This document shows, piece after piece, positions 8,662 to 18,300 of a DNA stretch of 64,000 bases (position 1 is its first letter; each line of letters starts with the position of its first letter). The stretch lies in the NCBI GenBank assembly GCA_018003515.1, contig JAGNDO010000007.1, positions 50,093 through 114,092 on the forward strand. The letters are read 5' to 3'. The notes below the pieces were generated by a model that worked only from the letters and a program-made list of their open reading frames with translations, was not told the DNA's origin and made no database searches. The DNA comes from Caldilineaceae bacterium. Lineage in GTDB: Bacteria; Chloroflexota; Anaerolineae; Caldilineales; Caldilineaceae. Position numbers and translations under genes: made by a program.

Positions 8662-9624
8662 TTACGTGGCTGACGTCTTGCGCCGGGTATAGCGGATGGC
8701 CCATCGCTCCTGCCATGTTGCGCCGTTGTCCTCAGACGCTTGCCAATGCCAGTCAAACGTGTCGGCAGTGATGGCTGTGAAGACCATGCGCAGGTGAACG
8801 GCTTTGCCATCCACTGTGCGGGTTGTGCCCAGGACCATGCGCGGACCGTCCGGGGCGTCGGCTTCCCAGCCGCCGGTCAGGTCCAGATAGCTGCCCTGGT
8901 TGTCCACCCAGGTCTGCCGCCACTTGCCCAGACCCACATCGTAGACCGAGACACTAGTGCCCCGCAGATTCATCCCCGGCGAGCCGTCAAAGCTTTCCAG
9001 CACCACCCGGCCATCCAGGCTTTTGCACACCACATTTCGCCCCTGGCCGCCCTCCCAGGCGCAGTCCCAATCACCAATCCAGAAATCAAACTGAGCTGCC
9101 TCCGGGGGCAGAGCGGCCAGGGGTGGGGCGACGGGATCTTCCCCGTCCGCCACCAGGTCCAGTCGATAGACATGCTCGCCGTCATCGATCTCCCCGGTGG
9201 CCACGAAGCCCAGCTTCTCGTAGAAGGGGCATGGACTGCCCTCGCCAGGAACGCAGCTCACCAGCAGATGGGTGGCTCCCGGCCGGGTGCGCACATAGTC
9301 GATCACCCGGTCCACCGCCTGGCGGCCAAAGTCCATGCCCTGATATTTGGCGTCGACCATCAACCGCCACAGAAAGTATTCGGGCTTCAGGGCATCGTCA
9401 CTAAGCATGACAAAGCCAACAGGGGTTTCGTCCGCGTAGATGGCCCGGAACCAAGCTTTTTCTGGGTAAAAATGGGCCTGGGCGATGGAGATGGGGTTGG
9501 GGGCGACAAAGTTTTTCTGGGCCGCGCCCACATTCAGACGGAAGGTATCCCGCAGGTTGGCCAAGGTCACTAGGCGGAGGCTCACAACGGACTCACGAGT
9601 GGGTTGAGCGCTCTCGACGGTCAT
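8662..9624 (-). CDS. GNAT acetyltransferase fused to a DUF1579-like domain
   Basis: 320 residues. The first about 165 are a GNAT N-acetyltransferase: FRAIYADETPVGFVML, then the acetyl-CoA-binding region YQGMDFGRQAVDRVIDYVR, then FYEKLGFVATGE. This resembles spermidine-acetyltransferase relatives. The remaining about 140 residues begin QFDFWIGDWDC and look like a small lipocalin-like or DUF1579-type beta domain. The ATG at 9624 overlaps the stop of the upstream DUF4260 gene by four bases (ATGA), so the two are translationally coupled. The acceptor substrate is unknown. Confidence 0.75.
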   Translation of the reverse strand: MTVESAQPTRESVVSLRLVTLANLRDTFRLNVGAAQKNFVAPNPISIAQAHFYPEKAWFRAIYADETPVGFVMLSDDALKPEYFLWRLMVDAKYQGMDFGRQAVDRVIDYVRTRPGATHLLVSCVPGEGSPCPFYEKLGFVATGEIDDGEHVYRLDLVADGEDPVAPPLAALPPEAAQFDFWIGDWDCAWEGGQGRNVVCKSLDGRVVLESFDGSPGMNLRGTSVSVYDVGLGKWRQTWVDNQGSYLDLTGGWEADAPDGPRMVLGTTRTVDGKAVHLRMVFTAITADTFDWHWQASEDNGATWQERWAIRYTRRKTSAT

Positions 9625-9992
9625 GGCTGTTCTCCTTTTGCGTTCTTTCCGATCCAGCCCAGGTGGGTGTGCTGAAAGGCATCGGTATATTTGAGTCCAT
9701 AGCCAAAAATGCGGTCAAAGGCCGAGTGGGCAAAGAGGATCACGCCGATCAACATGGCCAATTGGCTTGACATTAGCGCGCCCAGGATGTAGATCCCGAT
9801 ACCCACGCCTTTGTGGTGGACGACATTGTAGAGCGCCGCGCCGATCTTTGACCCGGCCACATAGCCGATCATGCTCAGATCCGGCGTCAAAAGCAGCACG
9901 GGGAACCACCACCAGGCATAATCCAGGGTGGAGAAGAGGAAGATGCCCAGAACGAACAGGGCCAGGGATTCGAGTTTGATCAGGGTGGGCAT
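9621..9992 (-). CDS. DUF4260 small membrane protein
   Basis: 123 residues from ATG 9992, chosen because AAAGGAAAG lies at good spacing and the family starts at this point. Four hydrophobic segments, with the DUF4260 pattern LLTPDLSMIGYVAG, YNVVHHKGVG and HSAFDRIFGYGLKY followed by HLGWIG. Function of the family is unknown. It is cotranscribed and coupled to the GNAT fusion gene. Confidence 0.82.
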   Translation of the reverse strand: MPTLIKLESLALFVLGIFLFSTLDYAWWWFPVLLLTPDLSMIGYVAGSKIGAALYNVVHHKGVGIGIYILGALMSSQLAMLIGVILFAHSAFDRIFGYGLKYTDAFQHTHLGWIGKNAKGEQP

Positions 9993-10045
9993 TGGCTTTC
10001 CTTTGGGATTGAGCATGACTTGGCGACACGCCAAGCACTCCCCAA

Positions 10046-10073
10046 AGTATACCCCAGGCCGGGGACTCGGCAA
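10046..10073 (-). promoter_or_regulatory. Candidate sigma-70-type promoter for the DUF4260-GNAT operon
   Basis: On the minus strand TTGCCG (10073-10068) is 16 nt from TATACT (10051-10046), about 54 nt upstream of the DUF4260 start. A small hairpin (CTTGGCG-ACA-CGCCAAG) lies just downstream. Confidence 0.45.
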
Positions 10074-10157
10074 AGTGACTTGCTTCCAGTCCTCAATTCT
10101 CAAAACAGTTTCGATCTCAGCGCCCTCGGCGGGTTGATAGCTTTTGTAGTGAAGCCG

Positions 10158-11489
10158 TCAATCAGATGTGGCCAACGTTGTCCGCAACGCCAACTGCTCC
10201 TCGCTCTGGGCCAACGACTTGCCTACTTCCAGCCGGGTGGACAGGAACAACGCGGCGATCAGCATCACGATCTCGATCCCAAAGACCGTGGAATAGGCCA
10301 CCAACGCGTTGCCGCTGGTCAAGCTCATCACAATGTCCACCACGGCCCCGCCCATGATGCTGCCCAGGGCCCGGCCCAACAGGTTGGCAAAGCCCCAGAT
10401 GCCCATGAGCAACCCAGCCCGGATCACTGTGGTGAAGGTGATGATGCCGGCCAACATGCCCGCGCCGGCCAACCCCGTGCCCAGCCCCATGACAAAGACA
10501 AGGCTCTTGAAGAGGGACGCGTTGCCGCTTGCCCCCACACCAATGATGCCCACAAAGACCAAAATGCTGCTGACCAGCCCAATCCGCAGGACCAATTTGT
10601 AGCCCAGGAACTTGATCAAGATCGTGCCCGACACCAACATGGAGATCAGCACGCCCACGCCCCAAAAGGCCGTCAACCGGGTGGTGTCGCCCACGGCCAT
10701 GCCCAGCACCAGCGCGCCATAGGGTTCCAGCAGCACATCCTGGGCCAGGGTGCCGATAAAGGCAAAGACCACCAGGGTGAAGAACAACCGCACCTGGGGA
10801 TCCGCCACCGCGACCTCCCGCAGGGCCGTGCCAAAGGAGAGCTGCCGAGCCTTCTCCGTGGCTTCCCGTTCCAGGGCCGTGCGCGGTTCCTGCCCACCTG
10901 CCGCCAGCAGACTCAGCACAAAGACCACGGTCATGGCCCCGATGGTCACCGCCACCAACCGCCCCGGATCGTAGCTTTCCAACGCCTGACCCAGGATCCC
11001 AGCCCCCATGACCAACCCCAGCAGGGTGGCCACTTCATACAGGGTGATGGCCCGAGGCCGCTGATCCCCCGCAAACTTGTCCGACAGCAAAGCCTGAAAG
11101 GTGTTGTGGGAGAGGTTGCGCCCAAAGCCGTGGATGGCAAAGGCCACGGTCAGGCCGAGGATCAGCCAAATGCTGGCGTTGACCACATCCACCACCAACA
11201 ATATGGCCAACACAATGCCGATCCCGGCAATCAAGGCCCCCAACACAATGTACGGCTCCCGTCGCCGCCCTAGTATCGGGTAGCCATCCGAGCGATAGCC
11301 CAGCCAAACCCGCAGGGGCGAAACCAGCAGAGGCACAGCAAAAAGGAACCCAACCAGGGTAGCCGACAAGCCCATATCGGCAATCATCACCCGGTTGATG
11401 GTCCCCCCAACCAGCGCGCCAGTCAATCCATAGCCCAAGGGAAAGCCAGCCAGACGAACATAATTAAGATAGCGAAGCAGCGTTTTCAT
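10158..11489 (-). CDS. PucC/BCD-family MFS transporter
   Basis: 443 residues with about twelve membrane spans. The signature PLRVWLGYRSDGYPILGRRR near residues 57-76 and FGRNLSHNTFQALLSD near residues 120-135 belong to the bacteriochlorophyll-delivery (BCD) branch of the major facilitator superfamily, whose known members act with light-harvesting complexes. Here it is the last gene of a leftward hemH-hemY block, 136 nt from hemY, which suggests tetrapyrrole handling. No photosynthesis gene is visible in the window. Transport substrate is inference. Confidence 0.8.
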   Translation of the reverse strand: MKTLLRYLNYVRLAGFPLGYGLTGALVGGTINRVMIADMGLSATLVGFLFAVPLLVSPLRVWLGYRSDGYPILGRRREPYIVLGALIAGIGIVLAILLVVDVVNASIWLILGLTVAFAIHGFGRNLSHNTFQALLSDKFAGDQRPRAITLYEVATLLGLVMGAGILGQALESYDPGRLVAVTIGAMTVVFVLSLLAAGGQEPRTALEREATEKARQLSFGTALREVAVADPQVRLFFTLVVFAFIGTLAQDVLLEPYGALVLGMAVGDTTRLTAFWGVGVLISMLVSGTILIKFLGYKLVLRIGLVSSILVFVGIIGVGASGNASLFKSLVFVMGLGTGLAGAGMLAGIITFTTVIRAGLLMGIWGFANLLGRALGSIMGGAVVDIVMSLTSGNALVAYSTVFGIEIVMLIAALFLSTRLEVGKSLAQSEEQLALRTTLATSD

Positions 11490-11625
11490 GGTCTATTCTC
11501 TTTTTTTGATTAAGTTTGATGTAGACGTACAAAGGTCAGATTGACTTGCCACATTTATTTGTTGACGCACTGGGGGCAAAACGCCATTCCCGCCAATGGA
11601 TACACCCTCCTTTTTTTGAATCTGA

Positions 11626-13080
11626 TCAGCCCGCCAAAGCCTGCACCAAAGCCGCAGCCGTCTCCCGCCCCTGCTCAATACAATCCGGCACGCCCAGTCC
11701 CCGATAGGAGCTGCCCGTAACCGCCAGACCGGCCGGCAGCCCGCGCTCCATCTGGTCCACCCGGCCCAAGTGGCCCACATCCGCCTGGGGATAGCTGGCG
11801 GGCCAGCGCTGGATGGCATAGCCCAGGGGCTTGGCCTGAAGGTCCAACAGACTTTTCAATTCAGCCATGACCGTATGACACAGGGCCTCGTCGTCCAGAT
11901 CCATGGTGTGGGGCGCGCCGCCGCCAAAGAAGACCCGCATAAGCGCATAGCCGGCCGGCACCCGGTCTGGGAACTTGGCAGAGGTGAAGGTCATGGCGTC
12001 GATCAGCCGCCGCTCTCGCCGGGGGATCATCAGCCCGCTGATGGGGTTCGCAAAGGTCAAATCCGCCTCCCGGAAGGCCAGGGAGATGGTGCCGATGTGG
12101 ACGTGGCGGATCTGGGCCAGGGCCGCCGCGCTCTCTGGGGCGATGGCCTGCAACAGCCGGGCCGCCACATTGGCCGGGGTGGCGAAGATGATGGCATCTG
12201 CCACAAGCGGCTCACCCCCGGCCAGGTGGATGCGATAGCTTTCCTCCCCATCCACGCGCTCAATGGCCACCACTTCGCTCTTCAAGCGCAGGTCAAAGGC
12301 GGGCGTTTCGTCCAACTGGCGCACCAATTCATTCACCAACAGATCCGCGCCATCCCGAAAGGTGATGAAGCTGGGGGGCAGGGTTTCGCCCTTGGCTTCG
12401 GCGGCCTTGCGCAGCTTGGCCTTGGCCCGCATCCGCCCAACCGACCCGGCCACCAAACTCCCCCCATTCCGCTCCATCTCCCGCATCACAGGCGACGTGG
12501 TCAGGATGCTCTGATGCTCTGGGTCCGTGTTGTAAATGCCCCCCAACACCGGGCCAATGAATTTGTCCAAAGCCTCTCGCCCCAGCCGACGGCTGACGAA
12601 ATCGGCCAAGGATTCATCCACCTCATCCCGGCGGGCAGGGATGAAGGGCTCCTGAAACATGCGCAGCTTGCCCCGAGTGGAGATCAGCCGGGAGCGCACA
12701 AAGGCCACGGGGGACATGGGCAACTGCACCGGGCGACCCTCATCCACCACATAGATGTTCCGGGTCTCGCTGCCTGGGTTGATCACCTGCTCCCGCATGC
12801 CCAGTTCACAGGCCAGATCCCAGGCCCCCGGCTTGCGGGTGATAAAGGACTCCGGCCCAGCATCCACCACAAAGGGGCCGACCGTGCGCCCATTGTCCAA
12901 CACCTCGAAGCGCTCGGTGATGATCTTGCCGCCCCAGCGCTCGTCGGCTTCCAGCACTGTGCAGTGGACCGCGTGTTGCCCTTGCATCTGCCGGATCTGC
13001 CACGCCGCGCTCAACCCGGCAATCCCCCCGCCGATGATCACGATGCGGGGCTGGGGGCCGTTCTGCTTCGTCGTTTCCAT
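11626..13080 (-). CDS. hemY: Protoporphyrinogen (coproporphyrinogen) oxidase
   Basis: 484 residues. An FAD-dependent oxidase that converts protoporphyrinogen IX or coproporphyrinogen III to the porphyrin. The dinucleotide-binding motif VIIGGGIAGLSAAWQI is at residues 14-29, followed by LEADERWGGKI. Family regions GPESFITRKPGAWDLACELG and the C-terminal GLPAGLAVTGSSYRGLGVPDCIEQG are clear. It sits between hemH and the BCD transporter on the same strand. A palindromic CGTGA-N6-TCACA sequence lies only 16 nt upstream of the ATG, suggesting control by a CRP/FNR-type regulator. Which porphyrin it uses cannot be told from sequence alone. Confidence 0.92.
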   Translation of the reverse strand: METTKQNGPQPRIVIIGGGIAGLSAAWQIRQMQGQHAVHCTVLEADERWGGKIITERFEVLDNGRTVGPFVVDAGPESFITRKPGAWDLACELGMREQVINPGSETRNIYVVDEGRPVQLPMSPVAFVRSRLISTRGKLRMFQEPFIPARRDEVDESLADFVSRRLGREALDKFIGPVLGGIYNTDPEHQSILTTSPVMREMERNGGSLVAGSVGRMRAKAKLRKAAEAKGETLPPSFITFRDGADLLVNELVRQLDETPAFDLRLKSEVVAIERVDGEESYRIHLAGGEPLVADAIIFATPANVAARLLQAIAPESAAALAQIRHVHIGTISLAFREADLTFANPISGLMIPRRERRLIDAMTFTSAKFPDRVPAGYALMRVFFGGGAPHTMDLDDEALCHTVMAELKSLLDLQAKPLGYAIQRWPASYPQADVGHLGRVDQMERGLPAGLAVTGSSYRGLGVPDCIEQGRETAAALVQALAG

Positions 13081-13096
13081 GCTTTCACTTGCCTTG

Positions 13097-13112
13097 TGTG
13101 AAATGTTTCACG
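13097..13112 (-). promoter_or_regulatory. CRP/FNR-like operator upstream of hemY
   Basis: On the minus strand the sequence is CGTGA-AACATT-TCACA, 9 of 10 matches to the CRP-type consensus TGTGA-N6-TCACA. The same half-sites with a different centre occur at 53143-53158 upstream of the decahaem cytochrome. Confidence 0.4.
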
Positions 13113-13160
13113 AAATATGGCTATAAAAATCGGTTCTTTGAAATCTCAGGGGGTCAACCC

Positions 13161-13226
13161 ACGTCCCCGGCACTCGCCACCAAAAGTCTCAAACATCAAA
13201 CCCATTTTGGCGAGTGCCGGGGACGT
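13161..13226. repeat. 19-bp perfect inverted repeat between hemH and hemY
   Basis: Arms at 13161-13179 and 13208-13226 are exact complements, separated by 28 nt, GC-rich and without a T-run. It starts 18 nt after the hemH stop on the minus strand, so it could be an attenuating hairpin or a dispersed repeat. Confidence 0.75.
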
Positions 13227-13244
13227 TCACCCTATGCCTTGTGA

Positions 13245-14276
13245 TTAGATCCAGCCCTGAAGGTTCCGCTCTACAATGTCCGCCAGCATGGACAGGTGAT
13301 CGGGTCGGTCGTTGAGGGCCGGAATATAGTTGAAATTCTGACCCCCAGCCTCCAGAAATGACTCGGCGGCTTCCCGGCCGATCTCGTCGATGGTCTCCAG
13401 GCAGTCGGCCGAAAAGCCGGGGCAGACTGCGTCCACGCTGGCCACGCCTGCCGCGCCTGCCGCGCCCCATTCCTCAAGGGAGTGATCCGTATAGGGTTTC
13501 AGCCACTCGATGGGGCCAAAGCGGGATTGAAAGGTGACAAACCACTCGTCATCCGCCAGCCCCATGTGCTCGGCAAGCAGTTCCGATGTGCGGTGACACT
13601 GCTCAAAATAGGGTTCCCCCCGGTCCGAATAGGATTTGGGGATGCCATGATAGGAGAAGAGCAGGCGCTCGGCCCGGCCATGGGTCTGCCACTGCTCACG
13701 AATGGTCGTCTCCAAGGCGGCCAGATAGGCTTCGTCGTCGTGATAGCCGTGCACCGTGCGCACTTCGGGCATCCACCGCCACCGCTTCACCTCGGCGAAG
13801 ACAGCGTCAAAGGTGGCGGCCGTGGTGGTGGTCGAGTATTGGGGATAGAGAGGCAGCACGAGGATGCGCTTGGCCCCCGCGGTCTGCAAGGCCCGCAACC
13901 CGTCGGCCACGGAGGGCGAGCCATAGCTCATGCCGACCTCCACCCGCACGGGAACGTCGAGCCGCTGATCCAGCAACGCCTGAATTCCCGCAGCCTGACG
14001 GCGCAGGATCACCAACAGGGGCGAACCCTCGTTCGTCCACACGTTTTCGTAGAGTTTGGCCGAGCGTTTGGGGCGGGTGACGAGGATGATGCCGTACAAA
14101 ATCGGATACCAAATCCATTTGGGCAGATCGATGATCCGGCGGTCGCCCAGAAACTGGGCCAAATAGGGGCGCACATCCTTGGCCGTGGGCGAAGCGGGCG
14201 TGCCCACATTGGTGAGCAGAACACCCAAGGGGGCGGAGGCGTCTTGGGTGGTGGTGAGGTGATCTATAGGGTTCAT
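13245..14276 (-). CDS. hemH: Ferrochelatase
   Basis: 343 residues. Inserts ferrous iron into the porphyrin ring at the end of haem synthesis. Family landmarks are GVLLTNVGTPASPTAKDVRPYL at the N-terminus, RVEVGMSYGSPSVADGL, LVLPLYPQYSTTTTAATFD, the catalytic histidine in LLFSYHGIPKSY and the acidic metal-site segment FSADCLETIDEIGREA. Length is normal. First gene of a leftward hemH-hemY-transporter block. The protein could use proto- or coproporphyrin. Confidence 0.96.
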   Translation of the reverse strand: MNPIDHLTTTQDASAPLGVLLTNVGTPASPTAKDVRPYLAQFLGDRRIIDLPKWIWYPILYGIILVTRPKRSAKLYENVWTNEGSPLLVILRRQAAGIQALLDQRLDVPVRVEVGMSYGSPSVADGLRALQTAGAKRILVLPLYPQYSTTTTAATFDAVFAEVKRWRWMPEVRTVHGYHDDEAYLAALETTIREQWQTHGRAERLLFSYHGIPKSYSDRGEPYFEQCHRTSELLAEHMGLADDEWFVTFQSRFGPIEWLKPYTDHSLEEWGAAGAAGVASVDAVCPGFSADCLETIDEIGREAAESFLEAGGQNFNYIPALNDRPDHLSMLADIVERNLQGWI

Positions 14277-14500
14277 GAAGCCACATTTCGGTGATGGTTT
14301 GCGTATAATTCAATAGATTCCCATAGATTTTAACAGATTTTGTGAAAAAATGCCCAATTCAATAAAGTGTGTTCAAAAGCCGCCGAGTAGGGGCACGGGT
14401 TGCAGCGGCAAACACGATCTTGATGCGGCGAATCTGCCATCCGCCGCATCCCGTGCCCGGTAGGTGGAGTATGTCGCCGGGCAGCCGTACTTAGAAAGCT

Positions 14501-14659
14501 AGCGCAGGTTGAGTAGCCGCCGCCGAGATCTGCGTTGAGCATTCACGGACTCGGCGGCGTATCGAAACCGTAGCGGGTCAACCCGCTACGGTTTCGATAC
14601 GGCCTAGACTCTATTCGTATTGCAACTGTATGGTCAACCCGGCCTACTCAACCTGCGCT
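14501..14659. repeat. Nested inverted repeats in the hemH-antitoxin gap
   Basis: An outer 16-bp inverted repeat (14501-14516 with 14644-14659) encloses a perfect 21-bp palindrome, 14558-14578 with 14581-14601, separated by only 2 nt. No target duplication flanks the outer arms. The remaining parts of the 696-nt gap 14277-14972 hold the MITE at 14724, a fragment of the GATTTT word repeat near 14312-14345, and no gene that I can support. Confidence 0.75.
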
Positions 14660-14710
14660 GATCTACTGGGTACTGGCGATATTTGAAAAGCTTTGACCAG
14701 AAAAAGTGAG

Positions 14711-14926
14711 TTGACCGAATGCAGGTAGGACTGCACGATAGCGTGATCTGATCACTGTGATTTCAATTACGCCAGATTTGGACGGAATGCTATCTGAATC
14801 ATCCGCCATATAGTATCCACAGTCAAAAAAGTACTAAATCTCGCGTTAACGCTTCAAGCGAAATCATGCGTTTTTGGGATCACGCTATCGTGCAGTCCTA
14901 CCCGAATGCAAGCTGGTTGATAGAAT
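14711..14926 (+). promoter_or_regulatory. Promoter split by the MITE
   Basis: TTGACC lies at 14711-14716 and TAGAAT at 14921-14926. If the MITE and one copy of its target duplication are removed, the spacer is exactly 17 nt. The same hexamer pair with the same spacing occurs upright at 20598-20626. In the present sequence the -10 box has CTACCC at the -35 position, which is poor. Confidence 0.6.
14724..14902. mobile_element. 179-bp MITE with 25-bp terminal inverted repeats and 8-bp target duplication
   Basis: Terminal repeats 14724-14748 and 14878-14902 are perfect complements beginning GGTAGGACTGCACGATAGCG. CGAATGCA flanks both sides (14716-14723 and 14903-14910). The interior has no open frame of note and is AT-richer than its surroundings, so this is a non-autonomous element needing a transposase from elsewhere. 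The parent family is not identified. Confidence 0.88.
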
Positions 14927-14972
14927 AGACGAAATAGAGTCCAATAGTTTGTCAGTTCAATCAGGAGGGTGG

Positions 14973-15314
14973 ATGATGCCGAAAACAATCACTGCCAGCG
15001 AGGCAGAGTCTCGGTTTGAGAAGATGGTCCAATGGGTCGTGGAAAATCAGGACGATGTGATCGTGCGTGAATCCGGTGAACCCGCGATCGTGATGGTGCC
15101 TTTTGCCGAGTATGAGCAGATCTTGGCGTGGCGTGAACGGGATCGGCATGAGGAAGCGTTTGAGCAATTCGAAGCCATCCGTCGCCGCGTACAAGAAGAT
15201 ATGCCGGTAACAGATCTAGCTGAAGCCTATCGGCAAGCAGGCATGGCCGAATGGGTGATCCGTGAGACATTGGCAGCTGACGAGGCTATTGCACGAAACC
15301 AATTAGCCCCTTAA
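14973..15314 (+). CDS. Phd/YefM-type antitoxin, apparently orphan
   Basis: 113 residues starting [19 protein letters not shown], preceded by AGGAGGG at 14963. The Phd/YefM pattern is clear: T(I)-x-AS-E-A...F, then [21 protein letters not shown]. The C-terminal half is acidic and helical, the part that normally wraps a toxin. No toxin gene follows: the next gene converges and overlaps by four bases (stop codons share 15311-15314). Its promoter appears interrupted by the MITE at 14724-14902, so expression may be reduced or lost. Confidence 0.85.
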   Translation: MMPKTITASEAESRFEKMVQWVVENQDDVIVRESGEPAIVMVPFAEYEQILAWRERDRHEEAFEQFEAIRRRVQEDMPVTDLAEAYRQAGMAEWVIRETLAADEAIARNQLAP

Positions 15315-18300
15315 CCCCGCGCCACCCGCAACCCCCGCAACTTGCCCAAGGGCAGCGCCCGACCCACAATGGCCATGTCCTCACCCCGGAAGGCACCCGC
15401 GGCCACCAGGACCACTCCGTAGATCAGCCAGCCAACAATGACGGAGGTCCACACGTTCAGCCCCACTTTTGTCAACCCGAAGATCGACAGCCCCATCACC
15501 CCCACCGCCACCAGCGGACGCCAGATGATGGCGGCCCACGGCACCGTGCCCACGTGTTTGCGCACGCTCCAATAGAAGGGGACGAGCAGGCTCAACTCGC
15601 TTAAAATCGTCACCACGGCCGCGCCGATGTAGCCAAAGCTGGGGATGAGCAAGATGTTCCCCACCACGTTGAAAAGCACGCCGAAGAGGAAGGCCCGGGT
15701 TAGATAGCGCTGTTGGTCCACGGCGATCAGCACAAACTGGGTGACGCTGTTGACGAAGCCGATGGGGATGCTCCAGATGATCACCTGCAAGGCCAGTTGC
15801 GAGCCGCCCATGTAGGGGATGGCCCGGCCAAAGACCGTGAAAACCTCCGGCACGTTCAGAAATTCGCCGCCGCCCACGATGAAGACCAGGGGGGCGGCGA
15901 TAAAGGTGGTCATCATGGCGATGGGCAGGCTGGCGATCAGAAGCAGGCGCACGGCGATCAGGTACGAGCGCAGTAATCCCTCGCCTTCCCGCCGGGCATA
16001 ACGGCTCATCAGCGGGAAGATGGCAAAGGTGAAGACGCTGGGGATGATGTTCAGCCCGTCCAAGTATTTAAGAGAAACACTGTAGAGGCCGATGCTGGCG
16101 GCCCCAGCCAGGGGTCTCAGAATCCACAAGTCTATGCGCCAGAAGATGGTGGCCAAGAGGTGGTTGATCATCAGTGGGCCGCTGGTGGCGAACATCCACT
16201 TTTGTAACGACCAATCCCACTGCCATTGGGGCTGGAAAAGGGTGCGGCGCACCAGGCCGTAAAGCCAGAAAACTTGCAGAATGTTCACGGTCAAGCTGAC
16301 CGCGGCCAGACCCACGAAGCCCCACCCGGCCAAGAGGACCGCCGCGCCCAGGGTGACTTTCAACAAGCCCGACGCCGTAGCCAGCCCGGCCGGATACTCC
16401 ATCTTCTCAAACGCATTGAACATGCTGCTCAGACCGTCGGCATAGTTGGCGAAGAGCATGGCCGCGCCGAAGATGGCCAGGGCCATGATTTCCTCGGTGG
16501 TGATATTGCCAAAAATACGATACCCATAGACCACTGCGCCCATTACCGGCATGGCCACCAGCCAGAGCAGGGTGCGCAGGGCTAGGACGTTGGTGAGATA
16601 GCGGCTGGACTCGTTTTTGTCCGCGGCCACGTCCCTAGTCAGCAGGGTGCCCAGGCCATAGCGGCTGACGATCTCGAAGAAGCCATACATGGCCACCACA
16701 AAGGCGTACTTTCCCGTCCCCTCCGGCCCCAGGAGACGCACGTAGAGCATGGCAAAGGCGAAATCCACCGCCTTGTTGGCCAGGTTGAGGATCATGGGCA
16801 CGATGGAGTTTTTGGCCACGGTCTGGGCCTCGTTCTCCGCGCCCGATGGCCGATAGAACTTGCCCCATCCCCACCACAATAGCAGGAGCAGCCCGGCCAT
16901 AAAGGCCAGGAAGCTGACATAAAGTCCAACCTTGAAACTCATGGGCGAATAGGTAAAGCGTACGGTCCACTGGCCTGCTTCGGGCAGATAGACCGCCCGC
17001 AGCCCGCCATCCGCCCGCTGGATGGTCAGCTCGGTCTCGTCATTCTCCGTGCCGCCAAAGGGCCGCACATAGGCCTTCCAGCCGGGGAAATAGGCGTCCG
17101 AGAGCAACAGCCAGGCCCGGTCGCTGAGGTTGACATCCACGAAGACATCGTTGGGCGTGTAGCGGCTGATGGTCGCTTCGGCGATCTGCGGGCTGGACGG
17201 CACCAGGGCGTTGGCGTCCGCGGGGTTTTCTTCGATGAAAAGGGTGCGGCTCAGGTCCGCGGAGAGCAGGGGCTGTTGGTCCGCGGCCACGACCTGGGCT
17301 TCGGGCACGATCAGGGCGCGGGGCAGTACTTGGCTGTTTTCGTAGGCGGCAATGCCCTCATCCCGATAGATCTCAGTCCAGCCGTCCGCTGTTATGGATT
17401 GAGTGGTCAGCACATATTTGACGTTGAGCAGGTCCAGCAACGGGTTTTCCAAGGTGGCGGAACCGGCCACGTTGCTGTAGATCGGGGCGATGCGGTTGTA
17501 GAGCAGTTCCCCGGCCTGGGGCGCGACGCGGTCCATCAAGTCCACATACTGTTTGGGGATGATGGAATCATAGCCCCGGATGTCTTGCCAGCCATAGGCC
17601 ATGCCCATATTGGCGTTGAGGGTCTTTTCGCCGGGCAGGTTGAAGGTGGTGAAGCGAAATGCGAATGGCGAATGGCGAATGGCGAGTTCGGTGTCGATCC
17701 CCTCCCGCTCGTTGATGAATTGAACGACGGGAGGGACATTTTTCAACGGCGAAAGGGCCGGGTCGGTGGAGGGGTTGAAGGTGCCGTGGGCGGCGAAGAG
17801 ATCGAGGACGATCAGGGCGATGGCCAGGGCACCGGTGAGGGTGAAGCGGCGGGCCAGTTTGGGGGGCAGGTTGGTGCGCAGGTGGGGCATGCGGCCGGGC
17901 ACGGTCATCCACACCAAGAGCAGGCCGGATGCCAGGGCGAAGCCGCCAAACTTGACCAAGTTTATGGCCTGATACGACCAGAACATGCGCCCATCCGCAA
18001 AGGCCATGCGGGCCAGGTCGCTACCCGCCAACGCTTTGTCCCCCAGGCCGATGAAGGGTGCGGGGACGAAAAGGCTCACGACCACGGCGGCCAATGCGTC
18101 GATCCCGGCAGCGACCATCAACCCGGCCAGCACCCGCACCACCGAGCGGAAGCGTACCCGGCGCAAGCCGCGCCCAATGCGCCAGTCCCCGGCCTGGGTG
18201 ACCATCAATTCCAGCAGGGCGTTCAACCCCAACCCGCCCAGCACGGCCATGCTCACCGTGAAGGGGAAGACCCAGCGGAAGGGGCTGTGCAGTTGGTTCC

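Noticed and set aside
10020..13101. Long open frames on the plus strand (417 and 443 codons) across the transporter and hemY genes
   Set aside because: They are antisense to clear family genes and rich in His, Gln, Pro and Arg, as expected for mirror frames of GC-rich genes.
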